Source: Gilliamella sp. wkB308 (GTDB lineage: Bacteria > Pseudomonadota > Gammaproteobacteria > Enterobacterales > Orbaceae). Taken from it: a stretch of DNA of 64,000 bases. Positions 47,288 through 56,138 of the stretch are shown here, piece by piece (the first letter of the stretch is position 1; each line of letters begins with the position of its first letter). The notes below the pieces were generated by a model, which was not told the DNA's origin, did no database searches, and saw only the letters and a list, made by a program, of their open reading frames with translations. The stretch covers positions 62,001-126,000 of the forward strand of contig NZ_LZGN01000037.1 in the NCBI RefSeq assembly GCF_001690185.1, in the 5' to 3' direction. A program made the position numbers and the translations under genes.

Positions 47288-47315
47288 TAAGTCCAACTGA
47301 ATTTATTTGGACTTA
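47288..47315 (+). terminator. Hairpin after galM
   Basis: TAAGTCCAA pairs with TTGGACTTA around a ten-base loop. There is no T tract after it, so it may be a processed or Rho-linked end rather than an intrinsic terminator. Confidence 0.35.
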
Positions 47316-47470
47316 CTATCACGGTAAAACCCTAATTTTATTCAATGCGCATTTATAATCAACGATGAATATTCGGATTAAACCATAAAAGCTTTTTGTC
47401 AAGTTACCCTAACAATTTTGCTAAGAATTCGGTATGATAGAGGTATCATGGCAAATGGACATTATGATTG

Positions 47471-47959
47471 ATGAAAAGTAAAAGTTTAACTGCAATTTTT
47501 CCGGGAACGTTCGATCCAATTACTAACGGGCACATCGATTTGATTACTCGAGCTTCGCTGTTGTTTCCTCGATTAATTGTTGCAATTGCGGAAAATCCGA
47601 ATAAAAAAACGTTATTCAGTTTGAAAGAACGGGTCAATTTAGCATCCAGTTCAGTTGAACACTTACTTAATGTGCAAGTGGTTGGATTTGATAATTTAAT
47701 GGCTGATTTTGCACAAACTCATAATGCGACGGTCATTGTTCGAGGTGTTCGAACCACTCAAGATTTTGAATACGAAAGACAATTAGCCGAAATGAATCGC
47801 GCATTAAAACCGGATTTAGATACTTTATTTTTAATGCCATCAATGACTATTGGTTTTATTTCTTCAACCATTGTAAAAGATGTTGCTTATCATGGTGGCA
47901 ATATTACCAATTTAGTTCCTTTACATGTTAAAACAGAATTGTTAAAACGGTTAACATAA
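47471..47959 (+). CDS. coaD: Phosphopantetheine adenylyltransferase
   Basis: This enzyme adenylates 4'-phosphopantetheine in coenzyme A synthesis (162 aa; E. coli 159). The nucleotidyltransferase motif (T/H)xGH is in PGTFDPITNGHIDLI, followed by NPNKKTLFSLKERV, the VRGVR segment and SSTIVKDVAYHGG. A TTG immediately before the ATG is in frame, but the ATG is simpler. rlmD starts 12 bp after it. The waaA neighbour usual in E. coli is absent. Confidence 0.96.
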   Translation: MKSKSLTAIFPGTFDPITNGHIDLITRASLLFPRLIVAIAENPNKKTLFSLKERVNLASSSVEHLLNVQVVGFDNLMADFAQTHNATVIVRGVRTTQDFEYERQLAEMNRALKPDLDTLFLMPSMTIGFISSTIVKDVAYHGGNITNLVPLHVKTELLKRLT

Positions 47960-47971
47960 CGTTGAATTTAT

Positions 47972-49309
47972 ATGGTTATTTTTTATACTCCACCTTCAAA
48001 AAAACAAGCTTCACAAAAATTAACGGTTACCATCTCAGCGATAGATGCCTTCGGACAAGGAATTGCAAACCACAAAGGCAAAATGATTTTTGTCAAATCA
48101 GCCTTACCCGACGAAACTGTTGATATCCAGTTAACAGAAAATAAAAAAAATTATGCTAAAGCGAAGGTCATCAAATATCACAATCAAAGTGCCCAACGGG
48201 TAAAACCATTATGTGGCTATTACCAAAAATGTGGTGGCTGTGAATTGCAGCATATTTCAACTGATTTGCAGCAAAGTACAAAATATCATGCGCTTATTAA
48301 TCTGATACAAAAAGAAAGTGGGCAATCGTTAACCCATATCACTCATTCAGCACCGCTTATTATTGCTGATCAACCTTATCATTATCGCCGACGAGCCAGA
48401 CTTTCAATAAATATTGTAAAAGGTGAATTATTTATTGGTTTTCGTCAGGCTGAATCAAATCAAATTATCAATATTGAACACTGTCCAGTGTTGGTCGAAA
48501 GCTTAGATCAGTTGCTTGCTCCTTTGCAAAAAATATTACGTCAAATTAAATCAAGAAAATCGCTTGGGCATATTGAATTGGTTGCTGTTGATAGTGGCAT
48601 TATCATGGTATTAAGGCATACTTTAGCCATGACCAATGAAGACACTCAGTTACTATCAAACTTCGCTGAAGAAAATGGTATTTCACTCTACTTTCATGGC
48701 ACAAATTTACAACACATTACCGGCCATACGGAACATTATTATCTAATCAATCAGTTAAAGCTTACTTTTAGTCCTTTGGATTTTATTCAAGTTAACAGCA
48801 ACGTTAATCAAAAAATGATTGAACAAGCGCTTGATTGGCTAACATTAAAATCAACCGATAAAGTGTTAGATCTCTTTTGTGGTATGGGTAATTTTTCATT
48901 ACCTATGGCTACCTATTGTCAATCATTAACGGGCGTTGAAGGCGTAGAAGAACTAGTTGAAAAAGCGAAATTAAACGTTATATTAAATAGCAATAAGGTT
49001 TGTGCCGAAACTCATTTTTTAACAAGTAATTTAGACGATAATCAACAATTTTTTACATGGAATCAATCACAATTTGATAAAGTTTTATTAGATCCTGCCA
49101 GAGCAGGGGCATTTAATGCAACGACAGAAATTGTTAAAATGGCGCCGTCAAAAATTGTTTATATCTCATGTAATCCCGCAACATTAGCGAGAGATAGCAA
49201 AGTGTTAACTCAAGCGGGTTATAATATTGCTCAAGTAGCAATTTTAGACATGTTTCCACAAACCAAACATATTGAATCAATGTTGTTGTTAACCAAATCA
49301 GGATCATAA
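47972..49309 (+). CDS. rlmD: 23S rRNA (uracil(1939)-C5)-methyltransferase RlmD
   Basis: This Fe-S radical-independent AdoMet enzyme makes 5-methyluridine 1939 in 23S rRNA (445 aa; E. coli 433). A TRAM domain (about 12-70) is followed by cluster cysteines C81, C87 and C90 (CGYYQKCGGC) and a fourth in IEHCPVL. AdoMet binding is in VLDLFCGMGNFSLP, and the catalytic Cys is in YISCNPATLARD. It starts 12 bp after coaD and ends 2 bp before relA, the same rlmD-relA order as E. coli. Confidence 0.96.
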   Translation: MVIFYTPPSKKQASQKLTVTISAIDAFGQGIANHKGKMIFVKSALPDETVDIQLTENKKNYAKAKVIKYHNQSAQRVKPLCGYYQKCGGCELQHISTDLQQSTKYHALINLIQKESGQSLTHITHSAPLIIADQPYHYRRRARLSINIVKGELFIGFRQAESNQIINIEHCPVLVESLDQLLAPLQKILRQIKSRKSLGHIELVAVDSGIIMVLRHTLAMTNEDTQLLSNFAEENGISLYFHGTNLQHITGHTEHYYLINQLKLTFSPLDFIQVNSNVNQKMIEQALDWLTLKSTDKVLDLFCGMGNFSLPMATYCQSLTGVEGVEELVEKAKLNVILNSNKVCAETHFLTSNLDDNQQFFTWNQSQFDKVLLDPARAGAFNATTEIVKMAPSKIVYISCNPATLARDSKVLTQAGYNIAQVAILDMFPQTKHIESMLLLTKSGS

Positions 49310-49311
49310 TT

Positions 49312-51570
49312 ATGGTATCAATTAGAGGAGCACACCAACATAGTGAAGAGCACTACTCTCTTGCACAGTTTGATGTCGAACAATGGGCAAATCAAGAATT
49401 ACAACTGACTAACGCAGATAATTATCAGACGTTTAAACAAGTATGGGATTTTTGCTTTGAAAGCAGTGCGGGTGCAGCTGAGCAAGTCTATTGTTTTCAA
49501 AATGCCGTTGAAATGGTTGAAATATTATCCACACTTAATATGGATATCAACAGTTTATGTGCGGCTTTGTTACTTCCTTTCCTTGAAACTAAGATTATAC
49601 GTCGAGAAGATATTCCTGAAGATTTTGACCGTGAAATGATGCATATAATTTCTAGCATTGTTCGGATGAAAGAAATTCGTCAACTTCGCGCCATCCGCAA
49701 TGGCAGTGCAACGTCTGAACAGATTGATAGCATCCGCCGTATGTTATTGGCAATGGTTAATGATTTTCGCAGTGTAGTGATAAAAATTGCCGAACGCATC
49801 ACTTATTTACGTAATCTGTTAAATGCTCCACAAGAAGAACAAGTACTGGCTGCTAAAGAGTGTTTTAACATTTATGCACCGCTTGCCAACCGTTTAGGAA
49901 TTGGTCAATTAAAATGGGAACTGGAAGATTTTTGTTTCCGTTATCTTTATCCGAATGAATATCGCTTTATTGCTAAAAAATTACACGAAAAACGCCTTGA
50001 TCGTGAATCATATATCAATCATTTTGTTAAGCACCTGCAAGCGTTAATGAATAAAGATCACATTCGTGCAGAAGTTTATGGACGCCCGAAACATATTTAC
50101 AGTATCTGGCGAAAAATGGAACGCAAACACCTTGAATTTGAAGATCTTTATGATATTCGTGCCGTGCGGATTATTTGTGATCGTATTGAAGATTGTTATA
50201 ACGCATTAGGCATTGTCCATAGTCATTATAAACATATTGCTAAAGAATTTGATGATTATGTTGCCAACCCCAAACCAAATGGTTATCAATCAATTCATAC
50301 TGTCGTGTATGGTCCCCAAAATAAAACGATTGAAATTCAAATTCGAACGGAACAAATGCACAATGATGCTGAATTAGGCATTGCAGCGCACTGGAAATAT
50401 AAAGAAGGCAGTACTGATAAAATGACTGCTTATGATCAGCGAATTACTTGGCTACGAAAATTATTGACATGGCAACAAGAGATGTCTGAAAGCGGTGAAA
50501 TACAAGAAGCCGTACGTAGCCAGATTTTTGATGATAGAGTCTATGTCTTTACGCCTAAAGGTGATGTGGTTGATCTGCCTACTGGCTCAACACCGCTTGA
50601 TTTTGCCTATCATATTCACAGTGATGTAGGTCATCGTTGTATTGGTGCAAAAGTTGGAGGACGAATTGTACCATTTACTTATAACCTAAAAATGGGCGAT
50701 CAAGTTGAAGTTATTACCCAAAAACAACCTAATCCAAGCCGAGATTGGCTGAATCCAAATACCGGATTTGTAAATAGTAGTCGGGCACGAGCTAAAATTC
50801 AGGCATGGTTTAAAAAACAAGATCGACATAAAAATATAGCAGCTGGCCAACAAATTTTAGAAGATGAGCTTGAACCTTTAAATATCAGCTTAAAAAGCGT
50901 TGAAAAAATGCTGATTGATAAATATAACGCCCATTCCTTTAATGAAGTTCTTGCCGGTATTGGTAGTGGTGATGTCAGAATTAATCAATTGGTCAATTTT
51001 GTTAATGCCCAAGTCAATAAACCTACCGCAGAAGAAGAAGACGAAGCGGCATTAAAACAAATTGTTCAAAAATCCAATTCACAAACAAAACATACCAACA
51101 AAATCGGTAATAAAAAAGGAAGTGAAATTATTATTGAAGGTGTCGGTAATTTAATGTGCACTATTGCAAATTGCTGTCGCCCTATTCCTGGTGATCCCAT
51201 TGTCGGTTTTGTGACTCAAGGGCGAGGCATTTCCATTCATCGGGCGGATTGTGAACAGTTACAGGATTTAAAAAATCACGCCCCTGAACGAATCACCAGT
51301 GCGGTTTGGAGTAATGAAACCAATTCAAGTTACACCATGGTGATACAGATCATCGCTAACGATCGTAGTGGCTTATTGCGTGATATCACAACCATTTTAG
51401 CTAACGAAAAAGTCAATGTACTTGGATTAATCAGTCGAAGTGATATGAAGCAACAATTAGCTAATATTGATGTCGACATGGAAATCTTTGATCAAGACTC
51501 GTTAAATCGTATACTCAATAAAATAAAACAACTACCCGATGTCATTGAAGCAAGACGCCACCAAGGGTGA
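49312..51570 (+). CDS. relA: GTP pyrophosphokinase RelA
   Basis: This is the ribosome-associated (p)ppGpp synthetase of the stringent response (752 aa; E. coli 744). The N-terminal hydrolase-like domain lacks the HD motif, so it is RelA and not SpoT. The synthetase domain has EVYGRPKHIYSIWRKM, DLYDIRAVRII and NPKPNGYQSIHTVV. A TGS domain (VFTPKGDVVDLPTGSTPLDFAY), the zinc-finger Cys segment ANCCRPIPGD and a C-terminal ACT domain follow. The mazEF/mazG genes that follow relA in E. coli are absent; folA converges instead. Confidence 0.97.
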   Translation: MVSIRGAHQHSEEHYSLAQFDVEQWANQELQLTNADNYQTFKQVWDFCFESSAGAAEQVYCFQNAVEMVEILSTLNMDINSLCAALLLPFLETKIIRREDIPEDFDREMMHIISSIVRMKEIRQLRAIRNGSATSEQIDSIRRMLLAMVNDFRSVVIKIAERITYLRNLLNAPQEEQVLAAKECFNIYAPLANRLGIGQLKWELEDFCFRYLYPNEYRFIAKKLHEKRLDRESYINHFVKHLQALMNKDHIRAEVYGRPKHIYSIWRKMERKHLEFEDLYDIRAVRIICDRIEDCYNALGIVHSHYKHIAKEFDDYVANPKPNGYQSIHTVVYGPQNKTIEIQIRTEQMHNDAELGIAAHWKYKEGSTDKMTAYDQRITWLRKLLTWQQEMSESGEIQEAVRSQIFDDRVYVFTPKGDVVDLPTGSTPLDFAYHIHSDVGHRCIGAKVGGRIVPFTYNLKMGDQVEVITQKQPNPSRDWLNPNTGFVNSSRARAKIQAWFKKQDRHKNIAAGQQILEDELEPLNISLKSVEKMLIDKYNAHSFNEVLAGIGSGDVRINQLVNFVNAQVNKPTAEEEDEAALKQIVQKSNSQTKHTNKIGNKKGSEIIIEGVGNLMCTIANCCRPIPGDPIVGFVTQGRGISIHRADCEQLQDLKNHAPERITSAVWSNETNSSYTMVIQIIANDRSGLLRDITTILANEKVNVLGLISRSDMKQQLANIDVDMEIFDQDSLNRILNKIKQLPDVIEARRHQG

Positions 51571-51618
51571 GCGATTTGCCAGGCTACCCTAAGTCTTGCT
51601 CAATAAAACATCATTCCG

Positions 51619-52152
51619 TTAGAAAGTTGAATTACGTTCTAACACTTCAAAGTAATAATCGTAAGGATTTTTATCATCAGCTTGATGATGTTCTTGAAAA
51701 ACTGATTGCCAAGTTTCGGGGGCGTAATTAGGAAAATAAGTATCACCTTGTAAATCAGCATCAATATGGGTTAAATAAAGTCTGTCAATAAATGGCAAAA
51801 CTTGTTGATAAATATTACCCCCACCGATAATAAACGCTTCATCGCAATTAAGCCTTTTGGCAAGAGAAATGGCTTCATCTATAGATGTTACCCAGCTAAG
51901 ATTTGAAATTTTTTCCGATTCAAAATCTACTTTTGCTTGCCTTGAGATAACAATATTATGTCGATTAGGCAAAGGTTTTCCTATAGATTCAAAAGTTTTC
52001 CTGCCCATAATAACAGGCTTATTAATCGTATTTTTTTTGAACCATGCCAAATCAGCAGGTAAATGCCAAGGCATCTGATTGTTAAAACCAATAACACGAT
52101 TATGTGCCATGGCAACAATGATACTAAGTGTCAGGTGAGTTTGTTTATACAT
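51619..52152 (-). CDS. folA: Dihydrofolate reductase
   Basis: This NADPH enzyme makes tetrahydrofolate and is the trimethoprim target (177 aa; E. coli 159). The segments VAMAHNRVIGFNNQMPWHLPADL (beginning near residue 13), NKPVIMGRKTFESIGKPLPNR and FIIGGGNIYQQVLP are typical, with the catalytic acidic residue replaced in the usual position by Asp of LPADLAWF. The N terminus is about nine residues longer than E. coli, which may reflect a real start inside the upstream gene. It overlaps that gene by eight bases. The product is chromosomal and ordinary, with no sign of a transferred resistance allele. Confidence 0.94.
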   Translation of the reverse strand: MYKQTHLTLSIIVAMAHNRVIGFNNQMPWHLPADLAWFKKNTINKPVIMGRKTFESIGKPLPNRHNIVISRQAKVDFESEKISNLSWVTSIDEAISLAKRLNCDEAFIIGGGNIYQQVLPFIDRLYLTHIDADLQGDTYFPNYAPETWQSVFQEHHQADDKNPYDYYFEVLERNSTF

Positions 52153-53209
52153 AACCTAAAGCTTTAATTCGTTGATTTACATTTTCGGGAAAAACAGTTT
52201 GCGCCCAAAGCCGTTGACTTAAAGAAAGCAAAGACTCTTTTTGCCCATTAACAATCCAATTAGCAAGTTCAGTTGCAACATCAGGATAGACCGTTGGTTT
52301 TGGCGAAGGAAGATCTAACCAATACTTAAGTTTAATGCTATTTAAGGTTTCCATGACCGTTGCCATATCTAATGTATGTAAACATTGAGCATTATAGATT
52401 TGTTCAAACTGACCCGAGACAGGTTTAGTCAAAATCTTTTTACCCAAAACTAATGCTTCAGATATTAGTGCAAATCCCGTGTTAGAAATAATCCCCGAAC
52501 AGCTTATTACCGCATCCATAAAACCGTCACGACAAAGAGGTTGCATAGTAACATTATCGTTTTGTGATAATTGCTTTATATTTGGATGAAAACAGATAAA
52601 TTGGTGTTTAGGAAATTGTTTAAGTAATTCAACAATTTCAGTCATATTTTCAAATGGCAAATAAACAACAATGGAACCATTTTCGGTAGGCGCCATTTGA
52701 AATGAATCAATCATAGGTGGCAATAATTTATGTCCAAAATGAAACCAGTGTAAACCAATTGGCTTGGTTACTGGCGCATAATACTTCATGATCACATTTG
52801 CAATCAGTCCATATTCTTTTGGTTTTAAATACTGACAAACCGCCTGATTACTGATACCTAAGCATTCTCGATGCTGATGATGAGCAGCCCAAGCGCTTAC
52901 CGGCTCAAAATCACTAATAATACAATCATACTTTGATAAGTCCAGCTCGCGCACATCTTTAATTAACCGGAAAGCACGGATGCGTTGAACCGTTTTACGA
53001 AAATTTATCTTTCCATTGACTGTTGCAAAGGTAACACCCCGAAAAGTCTTATATTGACCAAAAACGTCCATATCAAAATAATCTTTTGGATCACGTCCAC
53101 TAAAAATATACTCAACATCAGCGCCAGCCTTTTTTAGCGCTTTAGCTAAAGTTCGACATCGGCTAATATGACCATTTCCTGTTCCTTGAACACCAAAAAG
53201 AATTTTCAT
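52145..53209 (-). CDS. Glycosyltransferase-family protein (MJ1255-like)
   Basis: This is a GT-B fold protein of the MJ1255/VC2487 glycosyltransferase family (354 aa), related to GT28 enzymes. The N terminus MKILFGVQGTGNGHISRC is the nucleotide-sugar/acceptor loop signature, IISDFEPVSAWAA ends the first half, and the C-terminal half has SNTGFALISEALVLGKKILTKPVSGQFEQ, the donor-binding region. Product and acceptor are unknown. I start at the ATG giving MKIL; a TTG 18 bases upstream is in frame. It ends inside folA's start, so the two are translationally linked. Confidence 0.82.
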   Translation of the reverse strand: MKILFGVQGTGNGHISRCRTLAKALKKAGADVEYIFSGRDPKDYFDMDVFGQYKTFRGVTFATVNGKINFRKTVQRIRAFRLIKDVRELDLSKYDCIISDFEPVSAWAAHHQHRECLGISNQAVCQYLKPKEYGLIANVIMKYYAPVTKPIGLHWFHFGHKLLPPMIDSFQMAPTENGSIVVYLPFENMTEIVELLKQFPKHQFICFHPNIKQLSQNDNVTMQPLCRDGFMDAVISCSGIISNTGFALISEALVLGKKILTKPVSGQFEQIYNAQCLHTLDMATVMETLNSIKLKYWLDLPSPKPTVYPDVATELANWIVNGQKESLLSLSQRLWAQTVFPENVNQRIKALGYV

Positions 53210-53528
53210 ATTGTAATGATTAGTCAATTAAAATTACTGCATATCATACCAGAACCCTAAACAATTATCTTGCTTATTTTAAACAATAAAGGGGAATTTT
53301 GAGACAAATTTGAAAATGAGTTTAAGGGGCAATCGCAATCCGAATTTCATGAACTCGCCAAACTTAAAAAAAGTCTATATCTTATTTATCTAATTAATAA
53401 ATTTATTCAATTTGTTAACTATCAATTATGTTGTTTAAAAATAAGAAATGTTTAAAAAACGTGCTATATAATGACGTTTGAAGTACAATACTGCTTATTA
53501 GCGATTTGATGCGTTGTGAGATTGTAAT
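53210..53528. other. Divergent spacer before the copper-linked genes
   Basis: This 319 bp region lies between the glycosyltransferase and the DUF2946-like gene. A TATAAT at 53467-53472 lies 56 bases before the rightward gene and may be its -10 box, though the -35 is poor. No copper-regulator (CueR) dyad and no RNA gene were seen. Confidence 0.35.
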
Positions 53529-53891
53529 ATGTCAGTAAGGATCCTCAATATACAATTTAAAGGCATCGTTGTATTAACAGCGGTTCTGTTGCTGTTTGGT
53601 TATTTTGTACTACCATTATCAAAAATAGGAAAGTCTTTGGACTCGACTTGTTATTCAACGACGTATTCCAAGTTAACTTTCGATCAAAGCTCAGATCCTC
53701 ATCACGCTAAATCTTCATCATCAAAAATAATTTGTTCATTAATCAATCATTGTGCTGTATGTGGGGCAATCGTTTCAAACTATGCCATTAACCTCGATAG
53801 GCAAATCAATTTTACACATTTTTTATCACTTAAATTCATTGCAAATGATAATGAATTTATTCCTGAATTAAGACCACCACGAATTGCTTAA
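53529..53891 (+). CDS. Small membrane protein, DUF2946-like, copper-linked
   Basis: This is a 120 aa protein with one N-terminal transmembrane segment or signal anchor (residues about 11-30). A Ser/His-rich stretch (SSDPHHAKSSSSK) and a cysteine pair C73...C78/C81 in CSLINHCAVCG follow, and it ends in ELRPPRIA. This layout matches the DUF2946 family, small proteins often encoded beside copper oxidases and TonB receptors. The assignment is by pattern, not by a strong match. It sits 129 bp before the multicopper oxidase, so a role in copper handling is likely but unproven. Confidence 0.55.
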   Translation: MSVRILNIQFKGIVVLTAVLLLFGYFVLPLSKIGKSLDSTCYSTTYSKLTFDQSSDPHHAKSSSSKIICSLINHCAVCGAIVSNYAINLDRQINFTHFLSLKFIANDNEFIPELRPPRIA

Positions 53892-54020
53892 TAAGTTATC
53901 GCTATTAGATAGTAGTTGTTAATCACTATCGTTATGAATAAACGTTATCTATCGTTATGTTCGCTCACATCACGATTTTCAGCGTTATTGTTAAATCAGT
54001 TAATTTATTATGGGAATATT

Positions 54021-55571
54021 ATGAAACGTCGACATTTTTTAATGAATTTTACGGCTGCTGTAGGTGGATTAGTTGCAACCAAGGCCATTGCTAAAATGGA
54101 ACATACCAAAATGACTGGTATGACCTGCGAACTCAATTCTGATGATTGTAACAAGGGGGATAATATGCACGAACATATGAATATGAACATGAATATGAAT
54201 CACGATCAAAAACCACAAAAGCTTTTGCCTACTTCCTCACTAAAACAGAACCAAAATTTACCCAGCTTGATCAATTTAAAAAATGAAAGTAATCAACCAG
54301 GAGTATTTGAAGCGACCTTACACCTCAAACCCGTCAAAATTGCCTTAACACCTGAAATTACGACGGAATTTTGGGCATATAACGGGATGATTCCTGGCCC
54401 CAAAATTGAAGTTAACGAGGGTGATCACGTTAAAATCACGGTAAAAAATGATCTGCCACAATCCACGACCGTGCATTGGCATGGTTTACTTATTCCATCG
54501 AATCAAGACGGTAACCCTCAAGATGCCATTCCAGCAGGAAAAAGTCGTGTTTATGAATTTGACGTTCCCAAAGGAAACGCAGGCACATTTTGGTATCATC
54601 CTCATGGACATGAAACAGTAGCTGAACAAGTTTATCGAGGTTTAGCTGGAACATTCATCGTTCGAAGCAAAGATGATCCTTTAAATTCTCTTCCTGAACA
54701 ACACTGGTTCTTCTCAGATTTAAAATTAACGGATAAAGGTGAAATTGCCGATAATACCATGGTTGATTGGATGAACGGTCGTGAAGGTCAATTTGTATTA
54801 ATTAATGGGAGTTATCGACCTAAAATTAAGGTTGACTCAGCAACACGGGTGAGAATCTGGAATGCTTGTTCAGGTAGATATCTGAACTTATCTATTCCTG
54901 ATTGTGATGTCTTTTTAGTGGGGACTGACGGTGGATTATTGTCTGAACCTGTATCACTAAATAAACCATTACTGTTATCACCTGCCGAACGGGCAGAAAT
55001 TGTTATTCTTCCTAAAAAAACGGGGACGGTTTATTTGCAATCTATCGGTTATGATCGAGGCAAAATGGGCAATGTACCACCTGAACAAGATATGTTACTT
55101 GCAGAGTTAGATTTAACACAGTCAAACTCAATCACCTTGCCATCAACACTTCGTACCTTACCAAAACTTGGACAAGCCACCGCCCACAAAAAATTGGAAT
55201 ATACCGAAGTGATGGACATGAAAGAGCCGCGTGGCGGAATGTTATTTTTAATCAATGGTAAACGCCATGATATGAATCGTATCGATCTTGAAAGCAAAAT
55301 TCACGAAGTTGAAGAGTGGACTATTCATAATAACTCTCATATGGATCATAACTTTCACATTCATGGCGCACAATTTATGGTCGTTTCACATGAATTTAAT
55401 GGTACCAAAACACTACCCCAATACATGGCATTAAAAGATACAGTGAATCTTCGACCCCATGAAACAATCACGATAAAGATTCAACAAAATATGCCTGGAT
55501 TACGCATGTATCATTGTCATATCATTGAACATGAAACTCTGGGTATGATGGGGCAATTGATGGTGAAATAG
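54021..55571 (+). CDS. Multicopper oxidase, CueO-like, with Met-rich N terminus
   Basis: This is a periplasmic multicopper oxidase (516 aa, the length of E. coli CueO) that probably oxidises Cu(I) and protects against copper. A Tat signal (MKRRHFLMNFTAAVGG) opens it. All four copper motifs are intact: HWHG (152-155), HPHGH (193-197), HNFHIHGAQF, and HCHIIEHETLGMM (498-510). A Met/His-rich segment (MHEHMNMNMNMNHD, about 49-62) lies near the N terminus; in CueO the Met-rich helix is near the end. A longer upstream frame exists, but this start has GGGA upstream and makes the Tat motif. It follows a DUF2946-like gene. Confidence 0.9.
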   Translation: MKRRHFLMNFTAAVGGLVATKAIAKMEHTKMTGMTCELNSDDCNKGDNMHEHMNMNMNMNHDQKPQKLLPTSSLKQNQNLPSLINLKNESNQPGVFEATLHLKPVKIALTPEITTEFWAYNGMIPGPKIEVNEGDHVKITVKNDLPQSTTVHWHGLLIPSNQDGNPQDAIPAGKSRVYEFDVPKGNAGTFWYHPHGHETVAEQVYRGLAGTFIVRSKDDPLNSLPEQHWFFSDLKLTDKGEIADNTMVDWMNGREGQFVLINGSYRPKIKVDSATRVRIWNACSGRYLNLSIPDCDVFLVGTDGGLLSEPVSLNKPLLLSPAERAEIVILPKKTGTVYLQSIGYDRGKMGNVPPEQDMLLAELDLTQSNSITLPSTLRTLPKLGQATAHKKLEYTEVMDMKEPRGGMLFLINGKRHDMNRIDLESKIHEVEEWTIHNNSHMDHNFHIHGAQFMVVSHEFNGTKTLPQYMALKDTVNLRPHETITIKIQQNMPGLRMYHCHIIEHETLGMMGQLMVK

Positions 55572-55710
55572 TTTTTTATGTTTATCTATCTTGTCATTTA
55601 ACGTTCGACAAGATAGATAAATTTCATTTTGTCAAATCTTCATTTTCTTTATAACAATACCTGTAATAAATGTTTTTCATTTTGGCAAATAATGCTAACA
55701 TATTGCCATT

Positions 55711-56055
55711 ATGATCATGACTAATTTCTGGCAAATACTCAGTAAACGCTTAACAATCAAAACCGCTCTATCGCACTTATTATTAGGTGTAATTGCTACT
55801 GGGTTTAGTTTATGTCAGCAAGAGGCAATCCCCAATGAATCAACGGTTTCTCACGTCGGAATTATGGCGAACAATGAAATCGTTCAAGATCAACAAGTGT
55901 CTACCCGAAAGGTGTCACAATCGTTAACCACCCCCTATAAATTCAGTACCAATACTGTCTTTATGGCGACTAATTACGATATTTTATCCACCAATAAACC
56001 CATTCAAATAACTTCACATAATGCGATAAGAGCAGGCCCAAAAAACACTATTTAA
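55711..56055 (+). CDS. secM: Secretion monitor SecM, compact form
   Basis: This is a short exported arrest peptide (114 aa, or 112 from the second Met; E. coli 170) encoded directly upstream of secA. A signal-like segment is at about 19-37 (TALSHLLLGVIATGFSL). The C terminus ends IRAGPKNTI, so IRAGP (56026-56040) stands four residues before the stop exactly as in E. coli. Upstream of it the arrest motif is changed: Gln at the Trp155 position and Ala at the Gly161 position. Ribosome stalling here would expose the secA ribosome site. The gene is easily missed because it is small and poorly conserved. Confidence 0.82.
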   Translation: MIMTNFWQILSKRLTIKTALSHLLLGVIATGFSLCQQEAIPNESTVSHVGIMANNEIVQDQQVSTRKVSQSLTTPYKFSTNTVFMATNYDILSTNKPIQITSHNAIRAGPKNTI

Positions 56056-56091
56056 CGAAAGAGTTTATTACTTAATTTTTATGTTTTTATA

Positions 56092-56107
56092 TAAGGTGTT
56101 GACCTTA
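56092..56107 (+). promoter_or_regulatory. Small hairpin in the secM-secA spacer
   Basis: TAAGG pairs with CCTTA around a six-base loop, 32 bases before secA. In E. coli a secM-secA hairpin masks the secA ribosome site until SecM stalls. Here the stem is short and the ribosome site (AAGAGA) lies outside it, so the role is doubtful. Confidence 0.3.
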
Positions 56108-56138
56108 CATTTCCTATTAAAAGAAAAAAGAGAAATTT

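Noticed and set aside
51619-52152. folA as a horizontally acquired trimethoprim-resistance allele
   Set aside because: It overlaps a chromosomal gene, shows ordinary composition and aligns with chromosomal FolA; no mobile element is near.
53916-54020. Upstream extension of the multicopper oxidase
   Set aside because: The twin-arginine signal and ribosome site support 54021; the extension has no signal features.
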